Assembly (NCBI GenBank): GCA_041890515.1
Contig: JASDWX010000122.1
Location: forward strand, 48,729-112,728
DNA length: 64,000 bases
Source: Colwellia_A sp041890515
GTDB taxonomy: Bacteria > Pseudomonadota > Gammaproteobacteria > Enterobacterales > Alteromonadaceae
Reading direction: 5' to 3'
The notes beneath the pieces are model-generated. The model was not told the origin of the DNA. It saw only the letters and a list, made by a program, of their open reading frames with translations, and did no database searches. A program made the position numbers and the translations under genes. This document shows positions 8,362 to 18,232 of the stretch, one piece after another. Each line of letters starts with the position of its first letter. Within the stretch, counting starts at the first letter, position 1.

Positions 8362-11055
8362 ATGACAAACTACAGCCTAGCCTATTGCCTTTATATATTT
8401 TTTATTGCGTTATCAATACAATCTTGTGGTGGTAGTAAATCTAATTCGCCTAAAAACACTATTATGATTACCTCAATTGATATTAATACGCCTCTGCATG
8501 AACTCAGTGACGTGTCACTAACAGCAAATGTATCAACACCTAGTAACAGCAATTTAACTTATCAATGGCATCAAAATTCAGGTATTCTGCTTACCTTAAA
8601 AAATAGTACCCAACGAACAGTGCTATTTACTAGCCCTAACTTAACAGCAAATGAAACCGTTAATCTTGAATTAACAGTTACAGACAATAAACATAGCTAT
8701 AAAAAGGAAGTAAACCTCACCTTACGCTATATCAATACGCCGCCTGTTATAGAAGTAGAGAAAAATTTCATTGTTAATGAACACTCTGAAATAACCATTA
8801 CAGGAAAAGTATTTGACGAAGAGGGCGAGGTCACTAGCCAGTGGCTACAAACATCGGGAATTAATGTAGAGCTAACAAGTCAAAACTCAGAAATGTCCTT
8901 TAAAGCTCCTGAACTAGTAGACACAGCTGAGATATTAACATTTGAATTAACAGCAATAGACAGTGATGGTACCAATACGAAAAAAACAGTTTCTATAACA
9001 ATACTACCTTCCACTGTTGAAATTCCACAACATGTTTTACTACTTTCTAACGAGCGCATAGCCAAAGTTAAAGCAAAAATAGCACTAGACGAAAATGCTT
9101 GGCGCGCTTTAAGCAAAAAACTTGATAACTATTTTATTAGAGTACCTTACAACTCAGGAGAATACGCTGCTAGCTTTGCCTTAGCTTTCTATATCACAGG
9201 TGAAATGCGCTATATCAATAGAGCCATTGAACTCTTAGATCACACTTATTTTAGCCTGCCTGATATTGGCTGGCAGTATTATAATAGCCGCAATTCCTTT
9301 AGAAATGGTGCCCGCTGGGCAGTTATGGGCTACACATGGGTAAAATCATATCTTTCCCCTGCTGAGCAAGTAAAAATAGAAAAAATACTCGCTGTTTGGG
9401 CTGAGTTTTGGCTAGATCATATTGATTATAAAAATGACTTTGAAAGTTTAAGGATTGGAGATAGTGACAATTTAACTTCTCTCGCCGAAAATATCACCCT
9501 CTTAGGCTACGCACTTAAAGACTCTTCGCAATATGCTAGTTTGGGCGAAGACCTTTTAAGTGCTGGTGACACCTTACTTAATCGTTTTATTGTTGATTAT
9601 TACATGAAAGACATTATGGCTGGTGGCGCTTGGGCAGAGGGCTCTGATTACAGCCCTAATACCCAACGCCATTGGATAAGAATATTTATGATCAATAAAG
9701 ATCAACGCAATATTGACTATCCAACCAATTATGCTCATCAGGCGTTACAAGCCCTTATCCACCAAACTCTTGCTAACTACACCGGTTTCTACAAATACGG
9801 TTCAGAAGAAAAAGCGACCGACTATGAACCAATGTCTGATGACTATCGTTATGAGTTTGCAATGGAGCTAATGGGCATTTTAGAAGATGAAAAAGATTTA
9901 TCACAAATTTCCCAATGGTTTAACACGCTTATAGCTAAAGATGGTTACAAGAAACTATCAATGACCACTCATTTTCATCGTTTATTATATCAAGACCCTT
10001 TATTTGATAATGGGTTTCCTCATTATCCTGAAAGTACAATCAATGTATCTGATGGCGTAGGGTTGGTAAGTAGTAGAAGTGATTGGACAAGTTCAGCCTC
10101 AAATCTCTATTTTATTAACCGAAAACTTCGAGTAGACCATGAACACAAAGATGCATTATCATTTGATGTAGCCCACGCTGGCAATTGGATTACAAAAGAA
10201 ACGACTGGTTATGGTGGCAGTGCCTCTACCAGCATAGCTCATAATACCATTTTAATAGAAAATGCTGAGGATGGTTCATCAAGTCCTACAGGCAGACCTG
10301 CAGGAAAGCCAAAGTATTATCATATATACGATGACCAGCATTTGACATTAATTTCTGCCGACGCCACACAAAGCTATAATATGTCTGGCTATTTTGCGAC
10401 TAATTATGCAGAGTTAGTCAATAGACAGCTAGCTTTTATTAAACCAAACATCGTTATTACCTATGATCATGTGGTAACCCGTCCGGATAAAATCAAAGAT
10501 TTGATCCAGTATAATGATTTGGGCCTGACTCAAGGTATGAATCACACAAGGTGGGTTAAAACCATTCAACATTTTCAAGCAAAACCAGAAAAACAAGCAT
10601 TATCAAACAAAACTTTTTTAATTGATGACGGAAAAAGTAAAGTTTTATTTCAAAACATTTGGCCAGAGAATGTAAATATAGACGTAGTTGATGAAAAAGT
10701 TTTATGGGCTGATGCAGCAGATTATCAAATACAGAGCAACCAAAAAAAATGGCATCTTAGTATTTCTAACGCAAGCAGAACGCCGAACCATGAACTTATT
10801 AATATAATGAAATTTAACTCTAATGGGCTAGGTATACAATTTAATGAACAGCCTATTGTGATGACCAAAGACAATGGATTAATAAAAAGTAACAACATTA
10901 TTGGTGTTGCCATTTCCTCAGCATCAGAGAAGTTTATAATCTTATTTAGCCAAGCACCTGAAATGCTGATCGAAAATATCGAATATGAACTTCCTGCTGG
11001 CTATGAAAATGCTTTAATATATATAATTAGTAATAACTTAAAAGATAAACAGTAA
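8362..11055 (+). CDS. Heparinase II/III-family polysaccharide lyase lipoprotein with Ig-like domains
   Basis: The 897-residue product has a lipoprotein signal with Cys22 (SIQSC). Two Ig/PKD-like beta-sandwich domains cover about residues 30-120 and 125-215; each ends in a segment such as ELTVTDNKHSY or ELTAIDSDGTN. An alpha/alpha-toroid region (about 225-540, with YNSRNSFRNGARW and DNLTSLAENITL) follows. The C-terminal beta-sheet domain of the heparinase II/III family starts near 570, with the signature VDHEHKDALSFDVAH and a following HNTILIEN. The family cleaves uronic-acid-containing polysaccharides by beta-elimination. That fits a polymer built from UDP-ManNAcA, but the substrate here is inferred. 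The protein is probably membrane-anchored and acts on the polymer during assembly, release or remodelling. It lies 93 nt after the beta-helix gene. Confidence 0.82.
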   Translation: MTNYSLAYCLYIFFIALSIQSCGGSKSNSPKNTIMITSIDINTPLHELSDVSLTANVSTPSNSNLTYQWHQNSGILLTLKNSTQRTVLFTSPNLTANETVNLELTVTDNKHSYKKEVNLTLRYINTPPVIEVEKNFIVNEHSEITITGKVFDEEGEVTSQWLQTSGINVELTSQNSEMSFKAPELVDTAEILTFELTAIDSDGTNTKKTVSITILPSTVEIPQHVLLLSNERIAKVKAKIALDENAWRALSKKLDNYFIRVPYNSGEYAASFALAFYITGEMRYINRAIELLDHTYFSLPDIGWQYYNSRNSFRNGARWAVMGYTWVKSYLSPAEQVKIEKILAVWAEFWLDHIDYKNDFESLRIGDSDNLTSLAENITLLGYALKDSSQYASLGEDLLSAGDTLLNRFIVDYYMKDIMAGGAWAEGSDYSPNTQRHWIRIFMINKDQRNIDYPTNYAHQALQALIHQTLANYTGFYKYGSEEKATDYEPMSDDYRYEFAMELMGILEDEKDLSQISQWFNTLIAKDGYKKLSMTTHFHRLLYQDPLFDNGFPHYPESTINVSDGVGLVSSRSDWTSSASNLYFINRKLRVDHEHKDALSFDVAHAGNWITKETTGYGGSASTSIAHNTILIENAEDGSSSPTGRPAGKPKYYHIYDDQHLTLISADATQSYNMSGYFATNYAELVNRQLAFIKPNIVITYDHVVTRPDKIKDLIQYNDLGLTQGMNHTRWVKTIQHFQAKPEKQALSNKTFLIDDGKSKVLFQNIWPENVNIDVVDEKVLWADAADYQIQSNQKKWHLSISNASRTPNHELINIMKFNSNGLGIQFNEQPIVMTKDNGLIKSNNIIGVAISSASEKFIILFSQAPEMLIENIEYELPAGYENALIYIISNNLKDKQ

Positions 11056-11120
11056 CCTAGCATTGCCTCTCGTTAATTTAATTAATGACCTGATAATTTA
11101 GTAAATAGCCAACGGTAAAA

Positions 11121-12608
11121 ATGAAAAAACAACTATTAAAAAGCTCAACGTTTCGGTTCATAGAAATTGCAGTCGCCACCATTTTATCTATTTTATTAAC
11201 GCCATATTTAATACATAACCTAGGCGCAGAAAATTATGGTTTATGGATATTATTATTATCAACTTTAGGTTGGTTTAATTTTATTGACTTAGGTTTTTCA
11301 TATGCGGTTCAACGAAATATAACCATTTACCTTGAGCAGCAAAGCAACCATAAAATTAATCAAGTATTTTCAGTTGCTATTGTTCTATTTTCAACGTTAG
11401 GCATAATTGCCACGCTTGGTATACTTACCCTAGCGCTATACCCATCTTTGTTAGGGATAGAAGGTAGCATTGAACATACCGCTAGCATTTCATTATCATT
11501 TCTAGCAATAAAAGTCTTACTAGACTTTATAATGAATAGTTTTCATGGCTTTTATGCCGCATATCTAAGACAAGATATTGACGCAAAAATAAGTACGTTT
11601 AATACCATCATAAAATCAGTTTGCATATATTACCTAATACTCGACTTCAATATCTACGGGGCAGTTGCGGCAACGATATTTGCTGATATTATTACTCACT
11701 CCTTAAAAATATATTTTGCTAAAAAGTTGCATCCAAGCTTTAAATTTCAACTCCATCTGGTTAAGTTTATAGAAGTAAAAAAACTCTTTGCCTTCTCTAA
11801 ACATTTGGTGCTTAACGGTATCGCTAAAAGCGCTAATCAGCGTGTAGACCCTATCATTATTTCCCATTTGCTTAACCTGAATACATTAGCACTCTTTAGC
11901 ATCATAAGTGGCTTAATAACAAAAGTTGAAGCCTTTGTTAATTCCGCAGTAGGTATTTTTCAAGCACCGCTTACAAAACTAGTAGCAAGAGGCGCACCTA
12001 TTGAAGGGGTATTTAAACAAATAGTAAGTATTAACTACTTTATCGTACTAATTTTTTATACTCCTTTAGCAATACTTGCCGAAGACTTCATTTATTTGTG
12101 GATAGGCCCTGAGTATACGGGTGCAGCAGAACTGGCTCCTATACTTGGTATGGCTTTTATTTGTAAAACAATATCTCGGCCAGTGAGTAGCTTATTATTA
12201 GCGCAATCTAATCATAAATTACTTTCTGTAGTAAATCTCTTTGGTACTGTCCTTAATATCGTTATATCAATAATTCTAGGTGGAATGTTCGGATTACTCG
12301 GCATTGCTATCTCAACTGCAATTTCATTTTTCATAACAGATGTTTTATTGCATTTTTATTTATTAAAAAAATATACTCAATTTTCTATTTTGAACACTTC
12401 AATACGCTTTTTCGTTACCTGCTTTTTATACTGGTTTTTCATCGTAGCTGGAAAATATCTAATGCTGAATTTTTCATACCTAAGTTGGTTAGAATTAATT
12501 ACTTTGGGGGCTTTCTTGTTCACTTCAATATCTTTTTCGTCTTATATGATTATTTTACAAAAACCTTTAAGGCACAAACTTGTTAACATGATTATTAAAA
12601 GGAATTAA
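11121..12608 (+). CDS. Wzx-like polysaccharide flippase (MOP superfamily)
   Basis: The protein has 495 residues and about 12-14 hydrophobic helices. It opens with the typical flippase N-terminus: a short basic stretch, then IAVATILSILLTPYLIHNLGAENYGLW. The G-x-E-x-YGLW pattern is common in RfbX/Wzx-type exporters of the MOP superfamily. The expected job is moving undecaprenyl-diphosphate-linked repeat units across the inner membrane, before polymerisation by the Wzy-like protein at 18.2-19.6 kb. It is the only flippase candidate in the locus. The next gene starts 4 nt after its stop, so it sits in the plus-strand operon. The exact lipid-linked substrate cannot be read from the sequence. Confidence 0.85.
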   Translation: MKKQLLKSSTFRFIEIAVATILSILLTPYLIHNLGAENYGLWILLLSTLGWFNFIDLGFSYAVQRNITIYLEQQSNHKINQVFSVAIVLFSTLGIIATLGILTLALYPSLLGIEGSIEHTASISLSFLAIKVLLDFIMNSFHGFYAAYLRQDIDAKISTFNTIIKSVCIYYLILDFNIYGAVAATIFADIITHSLKIYFAKKLHPSFKFQLHLVKFIEVKKLFAFSKHLVLNGIAKSANQRVDPIIISHLLNLNTLALFSIISGLITKVEAFVNSAVGIFQAPLTKLVARGAPIEGVFKQIVSINYFIVLIFYTPLAILAEDFIYLWIGPEYTGAAELAPILGMAFICKTISRPVSSLLLAQSNHKLLSVVNLFGTVLNIVISIILGGMFGLLGIAISTAISFFITDVLLHFYLLKKYTQFSILNTSIRFFVTCFLYWFFIVAGKYLMLNFSYLSWLELITLGAFLFTSISFSSYMIILQKPLRHKLVNMIIKRN

Positions 12609-12611
12609 GTT

Positions 12612-13805
12612 TTGGCCAATATACTCATTATTGCTTCAGAATATTTACCCGTACAATCTAGTGGTATTAACCGAATCTCATTTTTTAAGAATTTTTTAGA
12701 GTTGCAAGGGCACAACGTTGCAATATTAACGACTCACGCTAAAGCACAAGGAGTTGAAGGTGATACGAGCTTCGATACCGCTAAGCGTATTTTTCGGTCT
12801 TACAGCTTAAGTAAGTTGCACAGAAGACTACTGAGTAGTAGAAAGCTACCTTTATATCCAAAATTAGCGCATACAGGTAAGTATGCAACATGGAAATTTT
12901 CTGCGATAAATAAAGGTAAGAAACTCGTAAAAACATTAAATATAGACTGCATTTTTGTTTCTTTTCCTGACTTTTCATCAATGGAAGTAGCGACCGAAAT
13001 AGCTGATAAAACATCAACACGATTAGATATTGATTTTCGGGATCCTCCCTACTGGTTTTTTTCTGAGCCTAAAAATAGTGCTAGCCTGACTACCTGCAAA
13101 AACATAGTGAATAGCGCTATCGCCACCTGTAAAAACATATATACCAGTACAGAGCAAAGTAAAAGCATCTTAACGTCTTATTATAATCTTACACAGGAAA
13201 CGACTGTCATAGGCAACGGTTACGATAAAGACATTATTGATAACTTACCTTCACGTAAAAAACCGCATAGAGAGTATATTGAAATTGTACACATCGGCTC
13301 TTTTTATCCTGAAGGCCGAGATATTATGCCACTCATTAAAGAATTAGAAGCGGCTTCTGTATCTGAAAATAAAAGGTTCAAATTAAGGCTTATTGGCGAT
13401 CCGCCATCTCAAGAGGCAATTAATCAATTCAATAAAATTTCACAGACACTAGAGATTTCAATTGAAACGCCATTACCGGCCAAAGAAGCCTTAGTTGAAG
13501 CAAACAATGCTGATATACTTTTGTTAATTCAAGGCAGTATTTTCAACAAACAAATACCCGCTAAAACTTATGAATATATCGCGTTAAACAATACTGTGTT
13601 AGCCGTAGTAGGCTTAAATGGCGCCACTCAAAAAATATTAGAACAATACCCTGACAACATTAATATTGCTGATTATGATGACTGTAAGTCCATTAAAACT
13701 GCCCTGATTGAAGCTATTAGTCATCAATCAACATCAAGCGATACCGAAAAACTTAGCAGACAAGAGCAAGTAAAAGGTTTATTACCTTTTTACCAAGGCA
13801 TTTAA
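12612..13805 (+). CDS. Glycosyltransferase family 4-like protein
   Basis: The start is TTG, with AAGGA about 9 nt upstream, inside the end of the flippase gene. The 397-residue protein has the two-lobe GT-B layout. The N-terminal lobe begins ANILIIASEYLPVQSSGINR, with the usual G-x-N-R acceptor loop. The C-terminal lobe has the beta-strand EIVHIGSFYPEGRD and a late donor-site region, IFNKQIPAKTYEYIALN, where the K-x-x-E/Y-x-x-A pattern replaces the more common EGFGLVxLEAMA. It would add one sugar to the lipid-linked repeat unit at the cytoplasmic face of the membrane. Its donor and acceptor are unknown. The next gene follows 3 nt after the stop. Confidence 0.8.
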   Translation: MANILIIASEYLPVQSSGINRISFFKNFLELQGHNVAILTTHAKAQGVEGDTSFDTAKRIFRSYSLSKLHRRLLSSRKLPLYPKLAHTGKYATWKFSAINKGKKLVKTLNIDCIFVSFPDFSSMEVATEIADKTSTRLDIDFRDPPYWFFSEPKNSASLTTCKNIVNSAIATCKNIYTSTEQSKSILTSYYNLTQETTVIGNGYDKDIIDNLPSRKKPHREYIEIVHIGSFYPEGRDIMPLIKELEAASVSENKRFKLRLIGDPPSQEAINQFNKISQTLEISIETPLPAKEALVEANNADILLLIQGSIFNKQIPAKTYEYIALNNTVLAVVGLNGATQKILEQYPDNINIADYDDCKSIKTALIEAISHQSTSSDTEKLSRQEQVKGLLPFYQGI

Positions 13806-13808
13806 ATA

Positions 13809-14888
13809 ATGTTGAATAAACAATTTTCTATATATTTAGACTTAGTAAGATTTACTGCCGCGGTACTTGTTTTTATTTCACACGTTCCACACTTTGCGGG
13901 AGGATGGGGTTGGCAGTTATCTGGATTTGGCCATGAAGCGGTGGTTATTTTTTTTGTACTGTCTGGTTTTGTTATTTCTTATGTTGTGTTTGATAAAAAT
14001 GAAAATTTACAAAAATACACGGTTAGCCGATTATCGAGGATATACTCAGTTGCAATTCCGGCTTTAATTTTAACGGTACTCTTATATTATATTGGGCAAG
14101 AAATTAACCCAGTTGCATTTAATACACTGAATGAAAAATTAAAAGATCCTATATGGACATTAGCCTCAGCAGCACTATTCATTAACCAAAGCTGGATTGC
14201 TACACCTATATTTTCTAACCTGCCTTATTGGTCTTTAGGTTACGAATCACTTTACTACGTTTTTTTTGGTGTATTAGTTTATATGAAAGGCTCAAAAAAG
14301 TCTTTCACATTGCTTTTAATACTAATAATAATGGGACCAAGTATCATCTTATATTTACCTATCTGGTTTGCTGGTGTTTTATGTTTTAGATCACTGAACA
14401 AGTTTGATTTAAATAAAAGACAAGCATTTTTAGCTTATATGGTCTCAGTTATAGGGATAATAATCCTATCAAATGAAGCAATACAGAATCAGTTAAATAG
14501 CTTTGCTCATCAAATAGTAGGAGCACCATTTATTAGCTTGCTTTTAGAGCCAGCTGAACAGTTTTTTAGTGACTACATATTAACTATCTTTGTTAGTTTA
14601 CATATTTTTAGTAGTTATTTTATCTTCAAAAATATTACAATTTTTACAGGGGTTGCTGAGAAAATAATAAGAGAGTTATCTTCACATACCTTTTCTCTTT
14701 ATCTATTCCATATGCCGAGGCTTTATTTTGTATCTGCAATAGCTCCATACAAATCAGCTCCAATCTTAAATCTAATTTCAGCTTGGCTTTTAATACCTCT
14801 TGTGATTCTAGCCATCAGCTACTTCACTGAAAGAAAAAAGTATGCTTACCAAGTCTTTTTCCTAAAATTATTAAAGTATCAAAAGTAA
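13809..14888 (+). CDS. Acyltransferase 3 family membrane protein
   Basis: The protein has 359 residues with about ten membrane helices. It carries the acyltransferase-3 hallmarks: an N-terminal LDLVRFTAAVLVFISHV, where the conserved R-x-x-A...H pattern is visible, then FFVLSGFVIS and RLSRIYSVAIPAL. The family transfers acetyl or other short acyl groups from the cytoplasm to sugars at the inner membrane. Decoration of the exopolysaccharide repeat unit is the likely role. No SGNH domain is attached, in contrast to the next gene. It follows the glycosyltransferase by 3 nt and precedes a second acyltransferase by 39 nt, so the two probably share a transcript. The sugar and position modified are not deducible. 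Confidence 0.88.
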   Translation: MLNKQFSIYLDLVRFTAAVLVFISHVPHFAGGWGWQLSGFGHEAVVIFFVLSGFVISYVVFDKNENLQKYTVSRLSRIYSVAIPALILTVLLYYIGQEINPVAFNTLNEKLKDPIWTLASAALFINQSWIATPIFSNLPYWSLGYESLYYVFFGVLVYMKGSKKSFTLLLILIIMGPSIILYLPIWFAGVLCFRSLNKFDLNKRQAFLAYMVSVIGIIILSNEAIQNQLNSFAHQIVGAPFISLLLEPAEQFFSDYILTIFVSLHIFSSYFIFKNITIFTGVAEKIIRELSSHTFSLYLFHMPRLYFVSAIAPYKSAPILNLISAWLLIPLVILAISYFTERKKYAYQVFFLKLLKYQK

Positions 14889-14927
14889 TTTATTAAATTA
14901 TTTTATTAACATATAAAGGATTTTAAG

Positions 14928-16868
14928 TTGAAGTATAGAATTGATATAGACGGATTAAGAACGATAGCAGTCGCTTTAGTCATCTTAAACCATGCTGGCT
15001 TTAGCACTTTCTCTGGTGGTTTTGTTGGTGTTGATGTTTTCTTTGTTATTTCTGGTTTTTTAATTACTGCTATTATCTTTCCACAAATTACACAAAAAAC
15101 ATTTAGTATTACCAATTTCTTAAGTCGTCGCATTAAGCGCTTAATGCCAGTATTGCTGTTTGTAATTTTTATTACGACAATTGTCTTTAGTCTTATTATG
15201 CTCCCTGAAGATTTAATGCGCTTCTATCGCAGTATAATATGGGTAGTATTGTATGGGGCTAACTTCTTTTTTTGGAAGGCGTATGGCGGCTATTTCGATG
15301 GTGGTTCACAAGAAGCCCCCTTGTTACACACATGGTCTTTAGCGGTTGAAGAGCAGTACTATTTAATTTGGCCTTTAATGCTTGTTTGCTCTGTTAAATT
15401 ATTGGGCGGGAAGGTTACAACTTACTTATCTTTAGCATTGTTTGTTTTTGCCATTGTATTTTCACAATGGGGAACTGAAATTACCATTGGTGCCGCCTAC
15501 TACTTGCTACCCACTCGATTTTTTGAGCTTTTAATGGGATCCTGTTTAGCCCTGTTTTGGCATAAACTACCGAAGCTTAGTACTTTAACAGGCCATGTTA
15601 TATCGCTAATTGGCTTAGCTCTGATAATTTCAAGCGCCTTAATGCTGTCAGAACATTCACCTTTTCCTGGGTATAACGCACTTTATCCTACATTGGGTAC
15701 AGCCTTACTTATTTATTCTGCAGGGGGTATTGTTAATAATATTTTATCGTATAAGCCTATAGTTTATACGGGCAATATTTCCTATTCACTGTATTTATGG
15801 CACTGGCCAGTACTCGTTTTATTACGGTATACCGCTATAGAGCTTACCTTACCAATCCAAATTTTCGCTATTTTGCTTACATACATATTATCAGTATTAT
15901 CTTATAGGTATATCGAACAGCCTTTACGCCATATTAAGGTAACCTCATTTGGAAGCGTTGCTAGAACTATGTATTTAATCCCTGCAGCACTACTTATTAG
16001 TATTGCGCTTTTAGGGATAAGTTCAAACGGTTACCCGAGTAGGTTTTCGCCCGAGGTAATAAAAACGGATAATGCACTAAACTCTTTCGCCAGCAAGTCA
16101 AGAGAGGGGTGCCACGCAGTGTTTAGAAATAGCGAAGACTTACCTAATAAAAAATGCTTTTTTGGTGAAGACAAAGAACCGCAAGGTAGATTTTTTATTT
16201 TTGGGGATTCCCATGCCAATCACTTAGTGCCCTTTTTTACCATAATTGCGAAAGATGCTCATTACACAGGACAAGATTACACGTTAGACAGATGCTTACC
16301 TGTAATGGACCTCAATTGGGGATCTAATTTACATATGGCAAAAAAATGTCGACAACGAAATAATATTGCTCAACAGTATATTGAACAGCAAACATTTGAT
16401 TATGTAGTAATGGCAGCGTCGTGGCCTCATTTCACTTCACAGCGTATATTTACTAACGAGCCTGTAACTAACACTCAAACCAAAAAAGCATTGATAAAAG
16501 CAAAGTTAGGTTCAACATTAGAGGTTATTATTCGAAGTGGAGCCGTGCCAATTGTCATTGAGGATACACCAACGCTATTAGGTAAAAGCCCGAAATGTCC
16601 ACTTAAAAAAGAGCTATTCAATAGCGCTTTACAATGCGATATTAAACGAATAGATAATATTATGTTTAATGAAATATTAGCAGAATTGAAACTAGGATTT
16701 CCTTCGTTAATTATTATGAAACCACATACGCTATATTGCCAAGGTGCAAGCTGTAGTATGTCTCTTAAAGGCTTACCACTATACCGAGATGATGACCATT
16801 TAAATGAAAATGGTGCAAAATTACTTGCAGAAGAGTATTTAACCCAAATAGGTAACCCTTTTATGTAG
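14928..16868 (+). CDS. OafA-like acyltransferase with C-terminal SGNH domain
   Basis: The start is TTG, with AAAGGA 7 nt upstream. Residues 1-360 form the acyltransferase-3 membrane domain: YRIDIDGLRTIAVALVILNHAG, FFVISGFLITAII, HTWSLAVEEQYYLIWP, and SYSLYLWHWPVLVLLRY before the last helices. Residues 395-646 form a periplasmic SGNH-hydrolase-like domain, with the nucleophile block FGDSHANHL and a late DDDHLNENG supplying the Asp/His pair. In OafA-type enzymes the membrane part moves acetyl groups across the membrane and the SGNH part places them on the polymer. Here O-acetylation of the exopolysaccharide is the expected function. Several Cys residues in the SGNH domain may form disulfides. 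Confidence 0.9.
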   Translation: MKYRIDIDGLRTIAVALVILNHAGFSTFSGGFVGVDVFFVISGFLITAIIFPQITQKTFSITNFLSRRIKRLMPVLLFVIFITTIVFSLIMLPEDLMRFYRSIIWVVLYGANFFFWKAYGGYFDGGSQEAPLLHTWSLAVEEQYYLIWPLMLVCSVKLLGGKVTTYLSLALFVFAIVFSQWGTEITIGAAYYLLPTRFFELLMGSCLALFWHKLPKLSTLTGHVISLIGLALIISSALMLSEHSPFPGYNALYPTLGTALLIYSAGGIVNNILSYKPIVYTGNISYSLYLWHWPVLVLLRYTAIELTLPIQIFAILLTYILSVLSYRYIEQPLRHIKVTSFGSVARTMYLIPAALLISIALLGISSNGYPSRFSPEVIKTDNALNSFASKSREGCHAVFRNSEDLPNKKCFFGEDKEPQGRFFIFGDSHANHLVPFFTIIAKDAHYTGQDYTLDRCLPVMDLNWGSNLHMAKKCRQRNNIAQQYIEQQTFDYVVMAASWPHFTSQRIFTNEPVTNTQTKKALIKAKLGSTLEVIIRSGAVPIVIEDTPTLLGKSPKCPLKKELFNSALQCDIKRIDNIMFNEILAELKLGFPSLIIMKPHTLYCQGASCSMSLKGLPLYRDDDHLNENGAKLLAEEYLTQIGNPFM

Positions 16869-16921
16869 CATGCTATTATGACAAATAAAATTATGCATCA
16901 TTATTTTTAAAGTAGGTGGGT

Positions 16922-18075
16922 ATGATAAAAAAAGGATGGTTATTCGTCTTACCTTGGTCACCCGAAGCCATCGGGGGTGTAGTGTCGTTGTTGTTGAGCT
17001 GTGTAAAGCGATAAATAGACAGAGTCAATATAAGCCTTATATATTGGTCGAAGATTGGACAGCTAAAAGGCCAAAAATTATCGAAAAAAGTGACTATATT
17101 GAAATTAAATATCGCTTAAGAAGCTACTCTTCCGTATTTGGCCGTGAAAAAATAAGTTTTTTACTTCATTATCCAAATACGTTGTTTACACTGCTGAAAA
17201 TAATAAAAAATTATAATATTCAAGTCATAAATCCTCACTACCCTAGTTTATCGATAATGAATTTACTCTTATTGAAGTTACTCATAAAAAAAATACACTT
17301 TATTCTGTCATTTCACGGAAGTGATCTATCTGACATCATGCATAAAATGAATGAGGTTAAAGCGTGGCATTTTATTTTTGAGCATGTCGAAAGAGTTATT
17401 TCCTGTTCACGAGGAATGTCCGAGCGTCTGATGAGTGTATTCCCCCAAATTACGGCAAAGTCTGAACATATACATAATGGTATATCCTCTCATTTTTTTA
17501 TGCCTATTTGTAGACGATTAAAGTCGGTAGATTACAAATTGCCAAGCAAATTCGTTTTATCCGTTGGCACATTTGAGTACAAAAAAGGACAAGATGTTTT
17601 AATAAAAGCATTTGCTGTAATAGCCCATACATTTAAGGATATATCATTAGTCCTAGTAGGGAGAGCAGAAAATGAGTTAGCTAGCTATAAGCAACTGACA
17701 AAAGAATTGTTGCTTGAAAATAGAATCTATTTTTATGAAAACATTCAGCCAGAGCATATGATTTATTTTTACAGTAAAGCTCACCCCTACGTTTCTTCAG
17801 CACGCGAAGAACCTTTTGGTATGGCAATGCTAGAAGCAGCCGCTTTACATGTTCCTGTTATTGCCTCTAAAACTGACGGAGGGTGTGAAATAATAGAAAA
17901 TGATGTGATGGTAAGCTGGTAGATACTAACAGTGTTATTGAGCTAACAGAGCGAATAACGGAGCTACACACCGATAATAAGAAACGTGATTTTTTTTCTT
18001 CTAACTTATTTAAAAAAGGCGAAATATCAATATACTTGGGACAACGCTTTAAAAAAATACTTACCTGAAAATTAG
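16922..18075 (+). pseudogene. Family 4 glycosyltransferase pseudogene with three frameshifts
   Basis: The true start is ATG 16922, with a strong AGGTGGG just upstream. It reads IKKGWLFVLPWSPEAIGG, then loses frame at about 16979-16981. The next frame continues with VVVVELCKAINRQSQY and runs to a stop at 17922. Near 17904-17908 a base appears to be missing: the next frame reads on as GKLVDTNSVIELTERI. A third shift near 18012-18019 restores the family-like ending AKYQYTWDNALKKYLPEN, with TAG at 18073-18075. The pieces join into a normal GT4 protein with FHGSDL, SVGTFEYKKGQD and AREEPFGMAMLEAAALHVP. Three indels in 1.15 kb, with none in the intact neighbours, point to a decayed gene rather than read errors. 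Its loss would change or bypass one sugar addition. Confidence 0.85.
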
Positions 18076-18232
18076 CCTTTATTATTCCATCACAGAATTG
18101 CCATGCTATTAAATTGAATTTCAGCGTTTCGTAACGAAAAATGCAAATAATAGCGCGACTAAAGAAATGACTCTATCATTATAAAAATAGTAAAAACATC
18201 AAGTTAAAAAATTTTATATTCGATTTCAAAGA

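Noticed and set aside
16867..16876. Palindrome TAGCATGCTA after the SGNH acyltransferase gene
   Set aside because: It is short and lacks a T-run, so it is too weak to call a terminator or operator.
18108..18150. TTTCGTAACGAAA palindrome between the pseudogene and the polymerase gene as a terminator
   Set aside because: The stem has almost no loop and no T-run on either side.
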